Positions 1 to 11,061 of a DNA stretch of 64,000 bases are shown here, piece after piece. Location of the stretch: contig JAHRBS010000006.1 of NCBI GenBank assembly GCA_024305745.1, forward strand, positions 1,180,501 to 1,244,500, given 5' to 3'. The notes beneath the pieces are model-generated. The model did no database searches and was not told the origin of the DNA. It worked only from the letters and a program-made list of their open reading frames with translations. Made by a program: the position numbers and the translations under genes. This DNA is from Polyporus tsugae. Lineage: Eukaryota; Basidiomycota; Agaricomycetes; Polyporales; Polyporaceae. Positions within the stretch are counted from its first letter, which is position 1. Every line of letters starts with the position of its first letter.

Positions 1-710
1 AACCTCCGGTGACACTTGGGTGACACATTGACTCCGCCCAAAGGTAACTGGCCAGCAGTGGGGGCTGTATCATAGCCGGGTTCAGATCAGAAGGCGGACA
101 GCCTTCAAGCTTCAATCCCCCGAGATGACTAGACATCTACTATTTTGGAATTTGGCTAGAGATAAGGGGGGACGCAGGCGAACCGCCCGGTAAACTAGTG
201 AAAGACTATTGATGAGAGAAAACTAGAGTATGTGTGACTCACCGAGTTGAGTGCATCCTATCGATTGCCATTGACTGGGAGGTTGGCGTTGAACGCACAA
301 GATGACAAGGCGCCCGAGTTGAATATTAATATCAACCCGGTTCTTTCCGAAGTGCTGTGCAACCGCCAAAAATCCAAAGAGACGCCTTGTGCGTCTGTCT
401 CTGCGGGGCCCACGGTGCCGCAACACCCACGCCCAACCGTCCACGCCTCATGCATGGTGCCACGCAGCCTTCAGCTCCAGCCTCCCGGTAGCTGTACGCT
501 ATCCACCAACTCTGACCTATGTGCTTGCGTGCAGGCGTATGGTGTCGACTGTGACCATCACTATCCGACAGAACTCATCGACCTCTGACTCTGCTGCTCT
601 TTCCTGGGGCCAGTGCTTCCTGAGCTAGACGGTATTCGTATCGAATCTTCTCCGGATAACTTCCCCGCATATCGCCAACTCAATTGTATCAATACGGACC
701 CAACAGTACC
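1..710. other. Left-edge intergenic stretch
   Basis: No recognisable gene. An open frame of about 113 codons on + (247-588) has no recognisable motif, and overlapping frames of similar quality exist on the other strand. The last 100 bases are presumably the promoter and leader of the thaumatin-like gene; no clear TATA box is seen. Confidence 0.5.
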
Positions 711-2374
711 ATGGCTTTATATCATAAGCTGTTCATATCGTTCACCTTGTCAACCCTTGTAGTTCTCTCTTCGGCTAGGACATTTACGGTGGTCAATTCG
801 TGTCCTTTCACAATATGGTAAGCGGCCGTAAGCCTCACCTACCTTGCGTCGAATTGGGTACTGACGAACATCTAGGCCTGCTGTAGGTTCATCTTTTACC
901 ATCTCGTGACCAGTTGACTGGACATGGGCCAGATATTCACCGATCTAACCGCTGGGACTGCAGTGCCCGACTTCCCGACTGGGTGAGTGTGATCATTATT
1001 AGGAAACCTTGCCTGACGCTGACGTCCGGCAGATGGGAGGCACCGCCATCCAACTCTGTCTCCTTCGCCGTCCCCGACAATTGGAAAGCCGGCAGGATCT
1101 GGGTAAGCGACAGTGTCTCTTCTTCCACCCCTTCTTGTTTTAAGGCTATGTGTGCAGGGCCGTCGTGACTGCGACTTCACGATTACCAACGGACCGACGT
1201 GCCTGGATGGCTGGTGCAACGGCGGCCTGCTGTGCGATCCGCATACCGGAACGGTGAGCTCTCCTGGTCACCTTATGTGCAAGAACTCTCTCTTAGTCGC
1301 GCTCTCCAGGGCGTCCCTCCTGTGACAGTGGCCGAATGGACCCTCCAGGGTGATGGAAACCAGGATTTCTACGATGGTGAGCGCCGCCGTGCTTTTGTGA
1401 ATGTCTTGTCTCGGTTTCCTTTCCGAGCGGCGCAGACACTGACTGTATGCTCTCTAGTATCTTTGGTCGACGGCTTTAACTTGCCCGCGGAGATCACGTT
1501 CACGGCCGGAATCGACTGCCCAACCGCTGGATGTCCTGTCGATCTCATACCCAACTGTGAGTGCTCGTCGAATGCGCTTAATAATGCGGCCCTCTCTCAC
1601 AAGGGGCTACTTTGTACTTCAGGTCCCGATCCCTTGAAAGGCCCCTTCGACTCGAATGGCATCGCAGTCGGATGCAAGAGCGCATGCACTGCAAACCTCG
1701 ACGGCAATCCAAGCAAGTTGTTTTTCGTCGTCCTATTAGTCTCTGTTGGTTTTGACCTTGGTTCAACGATAGACGACTCCGCAAACTGCTGCACCGGCAG
1801 TCATAACACCCCAGCGACGTGCCCCGCGTCCGGCGTCCAATACTATAGCTACTTCAGTACGGTTTGGACCACGCCAGCCTCCAGCCTTGCCTGACCCAAG
1901 TATTTGTAGAGGGTAACTGCCCGGACGCATATGCATACGCATACGACGAGTCGAGCGGGACCGCGTTACTCGTCTGCAACGCCGGTATCGGCGCGGACTA
2001 CACTCTGACGTTCTGCCCGTGAGCATGTCTCATAATCGGTTGTCTTTCTGCGGTGTTCACTTTGACAACTCAGGCCATCTGGAACGTCTTCGAATGCTCT
2101 ATCTAGCTCGGCACCGGCGGGTTCGGGGGCTACTGTTTCCACCGGGACTTCAACCGGTACAGGTGTTTCGTCCGTGACCCCGGCGGGCGGCAGCTCGACT
2201 GCAGGGTCGCCGACGAGTCTGGCTGAGGCGTCGCCCACAACGTCGTCGCAGGGTGCCACCGTCAGCGACCCTGCACGCCCCAACGGTGCCATTGCAATCC
2301 AAGGACGGCAGATAATGATCCTACTCGCGATGCTTTCGATCAGTGTAGGAGTTACAATAGTAGCGGGGCTCTAA
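711..2374 (+). CDS. GPI-anchored thaumatin-like protein
   Basis: Secreted thaumatin-family (PR-5/GH64-like fold) cell-surface protein; fungal members have been linked to beta-glucan binding or cleavage, so a wall role is inferred. I join 11 exons: 711-817, 876-882, 933-982, 1033-1102, 1158-1253, 1310-1376, 1458-1556, 1623-1712, 1773-1856, 1910-2018 and 2074-2374. They sum to 1080 nt with no frame break (359 aa). A signal peptide (about residues 1-22) is followed by the family start TFTVVNSCPFTIWPA, then VPDFPTGWEAP, many paired Cys, a GNPNDSANCC-type motif and a terminal DYTLTFCP. A Ser/Thr/Gly/Ala-rich stalk of about 80 residues and a final hydrophobic segment (MILLAMLSISVGVTIVAGL) imply a GPI anchor. 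Exon 2 is only 7 nt, and the intron after exon 8 starts with GC. Family assignment is firm; substrate is unknown. Confidence 0.88.
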
Positions 2375-3018
2375 GTTACGTCTTGAACAATGGTCACGGG
2401 CAAGGAAGTCTTCCAAGCCTTGCGTCGTCAATGTCATACGTAGTGTGGATCGACGTACTTACAATAGGTGAGGTGCCATTAATCTCCGGAAGGAACGGAG
2501 GTAAACGCTAACGACCATCATCCTGCCTTGCGCGCCGCATATATGCGTTCACAGAAAGTGACAAAATGACTCACTTGCTTGATATCCGCGAGACATAACA
2601 GGAAACTTACATATAAACGTGAGTGCTGTGGTACAATGCGCGTCCGAGTGAAGGTCGACGGGCTTCGTGGGCTGTATTAGGGTTTGGCCGCCCGCAGCGC
2701 GGAGAGGCTGGGCCCTCGCCCCATGACTGCCTGCAGGCAACCTAAAACCGCATTTGACGTGCATCGAGGCTGATTATGCGGAATGAGACTAATCTTTGGA
2801 TCGCGTCGCTCACACGTTTACAGGTCTACACAGTACGTTCTCTGCGAGGAGTCATTCCTGGGGCGGGTCCGAGTCCACGTACGGTCGCTGCTGTCATGGG
2901 CAGCTCGGAGGGGCATGGGCATATATAATCAGCGCTGCGAGATATGTTGCGATTTACTAACCTCCTTCGCTATCGCGGGCTTGTAGGTCTCTCCTCCGTC
3001 CTCCATTGAAGATTCGGT
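2375..3018. other. Intergenic region upstream of the AAA gene
   Basis: It holds the 3' flank of the thaumatin-like gene and the promoter of the AAA ATPase, with a TATA-like box listed separately. No gene is seen. Confidence 0.6.
2921..2929 (+). promoter_or_regulatory. TATA-like box of the AAA ATPase gene
   Basis: The sequence atatataat lies about 90 bases before the ATG at 3019, a usual distance in basidiomycetes. It is inferred from sequence and position only. Confidence 0.45.
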
Positions 3019-5797
3019 ATGCGTCGATTCCTCTCCTTGCGCGGCACATCTCGCCCGGCGCGTTCCGAGTCTGAGAAAGGCGCCGCCCCACACGCCCCCC
3101 CTCACGGTGTTCATGCTATCCCCCCGAGCCCTCCATTTATCCCTGTACCCTTGCCTGGGCCCTATCAGTCCCGCAATAGGCGCGGGGAGTGGATCGTCCA
3201 TGAGGACGGCCCGGAGGACGACGAGCAGTCCACCGCGCCGCTCGTCACACCCTCCGCACCTCCTCCGCCACCGAACCTCAAGGTGAAGCGCGTGGACTAC
3301 TTTTACAGCACGTGGTCCAGGACGTGGAAGTACCGCAACACAGCGGCGAAGGTGCGCCCGGACGGGCTGAAGACGGTCGGAAACGGTGGCGACGACGGGA
3401 ACGATCCCTGGCAGTCCTTCTGCTTCGTCGTCGTGCGGAAGCTCCCGCAGCCGGGCGAGGATAAGGATAAGGACGAGGCGACGTACCAGGTTGTGGTGAA
3501 GAGCCCGTATCTTCTGATTGCGTTGAAGGAGGTGATCCAGAAAGTGCCGGGTGTCTCCTGGACGGCGGAGCCCTTGGAGGTATGTACAGTTTTATTACCC
3601 TCACGTGGAAAAGGGTTGCTGAAGCTATCTTCATAGCTCGATCCATACCTCTTGCTCACCTTCCTCCCGCGCTTCGAGGAGTACCGCCGCAACCTCGAGC
3701 AGAAAGTGAACCGCACCACCGAACAGGGCTACATCCTTCAGACCGTCACAATCCTCGTCGACTACCTTCGGCGCGACTACGGCGCGACGCTCGCCAAGGT
3801 CGCGAACCTGACCGCGCACAGCGAGATCACGTACGACACCCTCTTTGCGGTCTTCGTCCCGCGCACCACCATCGTCGCCGAGTGTCCCGTCTCCGGCGAG
3901 CCGCGCGCGTTCGAGCTCGTCGCCGCGCACCGCTCCGAAACCAATGGGGGCGCGTTCGAGCTGCTCTGCGAGAGCGTCGACGCGCTCGACGAGCCGCCCA
4001 GCTCGTCGGGGGCCTACGGCGCCGGCGTGTTCAACCCCGTCGCGTCCAATAACTTGCCCGGGCCGATTTACTACCCGCCGCCGTCCCCCCCAATCGAGCC
4101 TGTGGATGCGGCGGTCCGGCGGGCGGGCGGGAAGACGTACGGGCGCGTGCAGCATAGGATGTACTTGACGCATTTCAAGGGGACGGTGAAGATCAGCTCG
4201 CTGGACGTGTACCCGATTGCGTACCACCCCCAGGCTGGGTTCCTCGAGCAGGCGCTGACGGAGAGGGGGAGGAAGTGGGTGAGCTTGAGGGGCATCCATC
4301 ATATGCAGTACAGCGGCGCTGCGTCGTATACGGTTGGGGGGAGAGGGATGGGGAAGAAGCAGACGATCAAGTACGAGGTACGTGCCCGATATTATTGATT
4401 ACACGGGGTCGATGCTGACTTCAGCTGCGAAAGGTCAAGGCTCGTGTCATGATCGACAGAGGTACGTCTTGAAATGCTGCGAGTGTGACATTGCTGTATT
4501 GCTCACGCGCAAGTCGCACATATAGGCACTTTCAAACGCATGAACTCGAACTACGAGATGCCCATCATCAAGCCAGAGGGGTCCGCCATGCAAAACACAG
4601 ATGAATGGGGAAACTATCATCCACAACCTGTCCCCGCAAGTACGTCCTCCCCTCGTCGCAGGCGACGCCGAAGGGAGCGGTCCTCACAACAGCGTTCCAC
4701 AGACAACGCAATGGTCCAGACCTTCCAGGCACGCAACAAGGTCCCGCGCGAAACCGCCGAGCTCACCCAGGCAGAGCTGATGCTCACGCCGCCGCTCGTG
4801 TACGGGTTCAGCTTGGCTGACAAGACTTGGTGTAAGTTTTGATCCGTCTTGCTTGTGCTGCTATTTGTTGACCGTGCCCGCCATGTGCAGTGGAGTTCAA
4901 CATCCAGCATGTCCAGCCGATCGTATGGAACGACGAGGCATTCGAAAACCTCGTCCTCCCCGACGACCGCAAAGACCTCCTGAAGTCACTTGTTGAGTCG
5001 CATAATAGCGACTCTGGCTTCGACGACTTCGTGGAGGGCAAAGGCCACGGCCTCGTCATCAACTTGTTTGGGCCCCCAGGGGTTGGCAAGACTCTGTCTG
5101 CCGAGGCGACGAGCGAGCATGTCCGGCGACCACTGTACGTTGTTGGTGGAGGAGACCTTGGCACGAAGGCCAACTCCCTCGATCAAGCCCTGAACAGCGT
5201 CCTGGATATCGCGACCAGCTGGAACGCGATTGTACTCATCGACGAGGTAGGTCGTCCTGCTCGTGGTGGAGGTGAGAGGCTGATTGGCAATTGTTTCAGG
5301 CCGACGTCTTCCTCGAGCAGCGTTCCCTGCACGACATGGAGCGCAACGCGATGGTCGCAGTATTGTGAGCAGATACTCCCGCCGCATATATAGCATACAC
5401 CCGTCGATTCTGACCAGCCCTCCGCAGCCTGCGCCACGTCGAGTACTACCGCGGCATCCTCTTCATGACGACGAACCGCGTCAAAGCGTTCGACGAGGCC
5501 TTCCTCTCGCGCATCCACGTCGCGCTGCACTTCCAGGAACTCACCCAGGACGCGCGCAGGCAGGTCTGGACGGCGTTCCTCAAGAAGGTCGGCATCGATG
5601 TGCCCACGTTCGGCGCGCACCTCGTCGACGCGCTCGCGGCGCGGCCCGTCAACGGGCGGCAGATCAAGAACGCGGTCCGCACGGCGAGCTCACTCGCGGC
5701 AAGCAAGAAGATTCCGCTGAGCTTCAAACACCTGACGGACACGCTGGACACGATGGACGAGTTCACGGAGGAGGTCAAGGGGGTCGTGCGGACGTGA
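3019..5797 (+). CDS. AAA-type ATPase with N-terminal DUF7025-like region
   Basis: Fungal AAA ATPase of unknown substrate. Eight exons (3019-3579, 3637-4377, 4425-4461, 4526-4639, 4703-4831, 4891-5246, 5300-5364, 5428-5797) add to 2373 nt, giving 790 aa with no stop. The first half (about residues 60-480) has the YFYSTWSRTWKYRNT and FLPRFEEYRRN blocks found in proteins annotated as DUF7025, and ends in a GFSLADKTWLEF linker. The AAA core follows: Walker A is FGPPGVGKTLSAEA, Walker B is AIVLIDEADVFLEQRS, sensor 1 is ILFMTTNRVKAFDEAF, and the arginine-finger region is SRIHVALHF. The N-terminus is Pro-rich and lacks a signal peptide or BCS1-type membrane helix, so it is not a mitochondrial Bcs1 protein. 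A gamete- or stress-related remodeller cannot be told apart from sequence. The start is the first ATG downstream of a TATA-like box. Confidence 0.85.
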
Positions 5798-7467
5798 CTC
5801 CAGGGGTTCGTGTTTGGGCCGGACGGAAGTCAGTACGATCGGGATGAATCATGAATGTACAATACAAGTGAAATGTTGTCGGAGCCACTGCGACGGTGCC
5901 CCGCCAAAACGCCAGTGCGGGAGGATTCAAGTCATCTCGGCTCCCGTGTCTCCTCAACGCATGCTACATATTCAGCCCACCACGATCGAGAGTCGAGACA
6001 GCGGCTTGCAAAATTTGGTGCCACCGGCACCCAGCCCCAGTAGGTGCGAGTGGCCACTTCCTGCCTTGCTGTATGGTTCAAGTCGAAATCAGTCTTCGTA
6101 GGGTGACGCACGTTAGGTAGAGGGGAAAGCGCACATCCAAAATGGGACGGACCGCCTTTGCAGCACTGGGCAACCAGACAAACTCTCTAGCTACTACAGT
6201 AGTACGACAAACTAACCGGTGTCAGAGGACACAGTTCGCAATCTCTGGCATTCAAGTTGCTATTGCGAAACCGGCATGAAGACAGGTCAATGTTGCCACA
6301 GATGGCCCTATAGGGTCCGAAAATCAGGGGGTCAGGTCGAGCGAGACCCCAATAATAACCGTCGCCGCCGACGCATGCCAGCACTGCATTGGACCCCATA
6401 TCAGAAGATGGTCGGATGATAAAAAAAACCTCAAGAACTCACCATGGACGCCTTGAAAAGGTGGTAATCTCGTGTGCTTGCCCAATCCCAACGGGGCGTA
6501 GTAAGATGATCACCAACTTTGCTCCCCCGGTACCGGAGGAAGCGTTGGAACCTAGTACTGCGCTGTCAATTATTGCTGCGATCGTTCGAAGGTCCTTGGC
6601 ACAGACTCACCGGTTAAAAACAAAAAAGCCGAAAGGTGCCTCTTATCTTTCTCCACGTCTGAAGAAGACACCCTGACCGCAGACCGGACAACAAGCATCG
6701 CGGTGGAACGACCCCAGATGCCGACTCGGACTCACCACTCTGCAAAGAAGAGGGGCCACAGGGACAACAAGCGCCCCGGTGGCACTATGTACCGTCAAAT
6801 GACGATATTCCGACCTTGGATTTGACCTATTAGAGTACAAGAACAATCAGAAGTTCTTAAATACGGCTTGTTAGCGCATGTCTGGTGGAGAGTCTCAGTG
6901 CCAGGGAGAGTCACTCCCACACAAGCCGAGGCGAAACGCTCATCGGCCCGTATGGCCCCGGAGCGCCCACACTGCCACGGAAGAAGTGACCGTTGCGGCG
7001 CGAACTTACACTGAACGCTCTCTTAGCAAATACTACCTACGCAACCGTTGGTCCATGAAGTGGTGCATGAAGCACACAGGTCTGAGGAAGTTTGGAGGCA
7101 CAGGAGCCGCTTCTGGTAAGTACCGTCTGTCACAGTCTGATAACTGCACCAGCAGAGATGTCTTCCAGAATTGCGAGACACCTGGAGCGGCAACAATATT
7201 AAAATTTGGTAGGGTCAACCGAACGACTCAAGTCGGCCCGTTCCCGACGGCGACTTTCTATCATGAAAGTTCCGGAACCTATGCCAACAGCACCCCAGCA
7301 TATCCCAGGCACCGAACTGCAGAGTACGTCTACTTGCCAACGATAGCACGCTCTCGTATGCTCCCCACCCATAGCCCAGTACCTGCAGCCATCCCAGAAG
7401 GTCCTCGAATATCCCTCCTCTCGCTCGTCGTAGACTGAGACCGCCCCATCCCAAACCTCACAATAGA
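5798..7467. other. Long intergenic stretch
   Basis: About 1.7 kb without a recognisable gene. The longest open frame (6878-7438, +, 186 codons) shows no domain, has amino-acid use unlike the neighbours and is not called. The last part serves as promoter for the methyltransferase at 7468. Confidence 0.5.
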
Positions 7468-8377
7468 ATGGCGACAACCCCTGGCCCGTCCATGGCGTAT
7501 CTCGCCAAGGTACCCGCCCTCGCCCTCATCATGTTCGCCGAATCCATCGCCTTCTACCCGCCGAACACCCCGCCCCCAAAGTCGGACGACCGCGCCAAGT
7601 TCGGTCGCGCAGACCTCATCACCCGCACCTCGAGTTTTGTCCCCAAGATAGGCATGGTACGTCGCCTCCCCTCCTCTTGCTGCGAGCCGCGCGTCCGACT
7701 CGTCGTGTGTCATGTCCGAGTCCAACCTCCTTCATCGATGCGCGTGCTCCCCGCATCGACAACGACACTCAACATCCAACGCTGACCACCCCTCCCGATC
7801 CCCACAGGCCCTCTACTACTCCCTCCACCTCGTCGAGATCGCCGCCCTCCTCGCACATTCCTATCCCGCCCACCCGCTCTCCGCGCCGCTCCTCGCCCGC
7901 CTCTTCTCCTTCACCCCCTCCTCGCCCGCGGCCCTCGCCGACCGGCTCACTATGTCCGCCCCGTTCCTGCTGGGCTTCCTCATGCTCGTCGCCGGCGCCG
8001 CGCTGCGCAAGGTGTGCTACGCGACGCTCGGCCGCTTCTTCACGTACCAGCTCGCGCTCTTCAAGGGCCACAAGCTCGTCACCTGGGGGCCCTACGCCGT
8101 CGTCCGCCACCCGTCCTACTCCGCGTTCATCATCGCCGCCGCCGGGCTCCTCGTCGTGCAGTTCGGCCCCGGGTCGTATCTGTACGAGAGCGGCGCGCTG
8201 GAGCACCGTGGGGTGGCCGCGGCCGCGGTAGGGTGGGCGCTGTGGGTGCTGAGCGTCGTCGCGGTGTCTGTGGGAAGGGTGTCGACGGAGGACGAGGTGC
8301 TCAAGAAGGAGTTCGGGAAAGAGTGGGAGGCGTGGGCGAATAAGACGCCGTACAGGCTTGTGCCGTACCTGTACTGA
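7468..8377 (+). CDS. Isoprenylcysteine carboxyl methyltransferase-like membrane protein
   Basis: Membrane methyltransferase of the ICMT/PEMT superfamily. ICMT methylates the C-terminal prenylated Cys of CaaX proteins in the ER, using S-adenosylmethionine. Two exons (7468-7656 and 7808-8377) give 252 aa. Several hydrophobic segments precede the signature GPYAVVRHPSYSAF (about residues 160-173), and the C-terminal EDEVLKKEFGKEWEAW matches the conserved E-rich end of ICMT that binds the cofactor. The protein is somewhat shorter than typical ICMT (about 240-290 aa), and Agaricomycetes often carry many ICMT-like paralogues, so true STE14 orthology is not certain; another small-molecule methyltransferase is possible. 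It converges on the aldehyde dehydrogenase gene. Confidence 0.82.
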
Positions 8378-8756
8378 GTTGCTGTCCGATGACGTACATA
8401 TTTTTGAACAAAAACCCGCGGCCATGAGCTTGCAATCAATTGGATATTGACGCCGTATACGCGCTCTGGCGACGATACGGGGGACGTGGGCGGTATGAAC
8501 AACACATGTCAGGACTGAGCGCGCCATGCAACCCGGCTCGGAAAATTCAATGTATCGGATACAGTATATACAGGCAGGCATAGCTTAGAGCAGAATAGAA
8601 GACAGCGCGAAATCAAAACAAGCGTGGACCCCATCACTAGCGCGGGCGTGTAGATATCAGACACAGCGTAACGAATGACGGGCAAACGAGACGAACCACC
8701 GGAAGTTACAGTTCTAGTCCTTTATTTGTACGTAGGTGTGGACAAAGGGGTGGGGT
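8378..8756. other. Convergent 3' flanks
   Basis: About 380 bases between the stop codons of the methyltransferase (+) and aldehyde dehydrogenase (-). It contains AT-rich tracts such as atacagtatata that may serve 3' end formation. No gene is seen. Confidence 0.55.
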
Positions 8757-11061
8757 TTAGCGAATCAGCTTGAGGACGCGGTCCTGCCGTGTTAGCACGA
8801 TCGATGCAGCCCCTACGAGCACGGCCGAGAACAACAACAACGCCCACCTCCGCGCGGAATTCGAACCGGTCTTCCCACTCGGGCGGGGCGGCAGCGCGGG
8901 CAGGAGCGCCTGGATTGGCTTGATGGACTTGTACGGCGGGAAGCGAGCGGCGAAGCCGAGCTTATCAACCCTGAGAGCGTGACGCGAGGGAGTATTAGCG
9001 AATGGAGACAGTGTGGAGAAGATGGTGCGTGTCTCACCAGCTGGGGTTGTCGATGAAGGCGCGCTTGTGTGTGAACTGCTCAAACATGTCGCGACCGGTG
9101 TAATATCCATCTGCGGCACAAGGTTCAGGGTTGATGCTGAATTGGGCCGTGGAACTGTTACTTACAACCACTAGGACCGACGCCGCCCATAGGGAGTCCG
9201 GGCACGCCGACAATGATCACAACCTCGTTCGCGACAGCCGAGCCGCTTTTAGTGTTACTGAAGACTATATCGCTCTCCTCAGCGTCCTTCCGGTCCGTGC
9301 CACAAAAACAGATATCGCGTACCTTTATCCTGGAATGCCTTGTCTTGCGAGAAGACATAGACAACGAGCGGGTGATCCCGCGCATTGATCAACGCAATAG
9401 CTTCGTCGGTGTCCTTGACCGGGACGAGCGCGAGAACGGGCCCAAAGATCTCGCTATACCGATAACAGTCAGATATATGCGCAATATTTGTACCGAAACA
9501 GTGTTCACGTACTCGGTCAACAGCGAATCGTCGCCCTTGACGTCCTTCACGACGGTCGGCGCAATGTACCTGTTCTCGACGTCGGTTTCGCCACCGAGCA
9601 CGACCGTGCCCTTCGTGTTGTCGAGAAGGTTCTTTATCCTCTTCGCGTGGTGGACGCCAACGATGCGAGCCAGCGACTGCGAGTTCTTTGGGCCCTCGGG
9701 ATAGAACTCCTCGTAGCTATATGCAGCGTTTTAACCATGGCTATCCAAAACGGGAAGAGTATATATAGATCTACTTACACCTCCTTCATGGCCTCAATAA
9801 GAGCATCCTGGGTCCCATGTGGGACCAGGACGTACTCGGGACAAACACACATCTACACAGAAGGCTCTTTAAGGATCTGCACCTGGAAAAATAGCATCTC
9901 GAATTCCGCACCTGTCCAGAGTTGATGAACCTTCCCCAGAGGATCCGCCGCGCTGCGAGTTTGAGGTCGCTCTTCGGGTCAAGCACAACGGGGTTTTTAC
10001 CTGCAGGTTGTGAGACGGAGGAAAGGAGGGGGTGGCACTTGAGCAAAGGTCTTACCACCAAGCTGAAACACGACATCAGTTGCAGGAAGCACGACAACGC
10101 ATTTGGAAACGTACCTCGAGAGTCAACGGAGTCAGATGCTTGGCAGCTGCGGTCGCGATAATACGAGCCACACGCCCATTGCCTGACCAAAGTCAAGTTG
10201 AGGTGATTCTACGCGCATACAGTCAATGGACGAACCTGTATACATGACTAGAAACAGAACGTCAGCATGGACGGCAGCTCGGAATGCGTGGTGGACGCAC
10301 TATGATCCCATTGCAACTCCAAGGACAACGTCGTCTCTGGAACTCCACCGTTTATGACATGGAAAAGGTCGTTATCCAGGTATTTCGGAACGAGCTCCGC
10401 GAGGAGCGCACTCGTCGCGGGCGTCTGCTCGGACGGCTTGAGGACCGCAGCATTCCCGCCTGCGATGGCGCCGACCTGCCAGTGTCAAACCCAGTGAGTA
10501 ACCCGACGTGGCGCGCAGTACTAAGCCCGAGACTTACCAAAGGGGACAGAAGCATGATGAGGGGGCCGTTGAAGGGCGCGATGATGAAGACGACGCCCTT
10601 GGGCTCGGCCTTGTGCTTGGGGCCCATCGCCCAGAAGCTGAGGTTGAACTCGGCCTTGTGGGGCGCGGTCCATTTGTCGACGGAGTCGTACGCGGTGCGG
10701 ATGTCGACGTACGAGCCGGAGAAGTCGATGCTTTGAACATTGAACGAGGACTTGAGGAGGGAGATACAAGCGGGGTATGACGTAGTGGTACTCACAAGTC
10801 CGTTTCAAGCTCGGGCCGTCCGAGATCAGCCTTCAGCGAGTCGCGGAAGCGTTGCTCGTTGTCCTTGAGGAGGTAGCCGACCTGCGCGATTTGCTCCTTG
10901 CGGTAGGCGTTGGACTTGAGTTTTCCGGAAAAGAACGCCTGGCGTGCGCGCTCATGGATCTAGGCGGCTGCGATTCAATAAAAAAGACATCTAGGTCCTA
11001 GGAATTGCGTCATTGGCACCTTGGGGATTTCGTCAAGAGGGGTGTAAGCAAGGGTGGCCAT
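8757..11061 (-). CDS. Class-3 (fatty) aldehyde dehydrogenase, tail-anchored
   Basis: NAD(P)-dependent oxidation of aldehydes to acids; the membrane tail points to long-chain fatty aldehydes, as in ER/peroxisomal ALDH3A2. The gene has many short introns. Read on the minus strand it starts [14 protein letters not shown] and has [15 protein letters not shown], then [18 protein letters not shown], then [20 protein letters not shown] joined across an intron to LELGGK (general-base Glu). The catalytic Cys sits in [17 protein letters not shown], again across an intron. [12 protein letters not shown] and a [11 protein letters not shown] block follow. The last exon ends with a basic stretch and a single hydrophobic helix ([19 protein letters not shown]) before a short basic tail, so the enzyme is probably C-tail anchored. 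All key residues are present. It is divergent from the DUF6534 gene across a 1.8 kb gap. Confidence 0.9.

Noticed and set aside
3019..5797. Assignment of the AAA ATPase as mitochondrial Bcs1
   Set aside because: No N-terminal membrane helix or Bcs1-specific domain; the N-terminal half matches the DUF7025-type layout instead.
6878..7438. 186-codon open frame on +
   Set aside because: No motif, codon use unlike neighbouring genes, and no TATA or leader; most likely chance.
7769..8581. 270-codon open frame on the minus strand
   Set aside because: Antisense shadow of the ICMT-like second exon, rich in Glu/Gly/Arg repeats, no domain.
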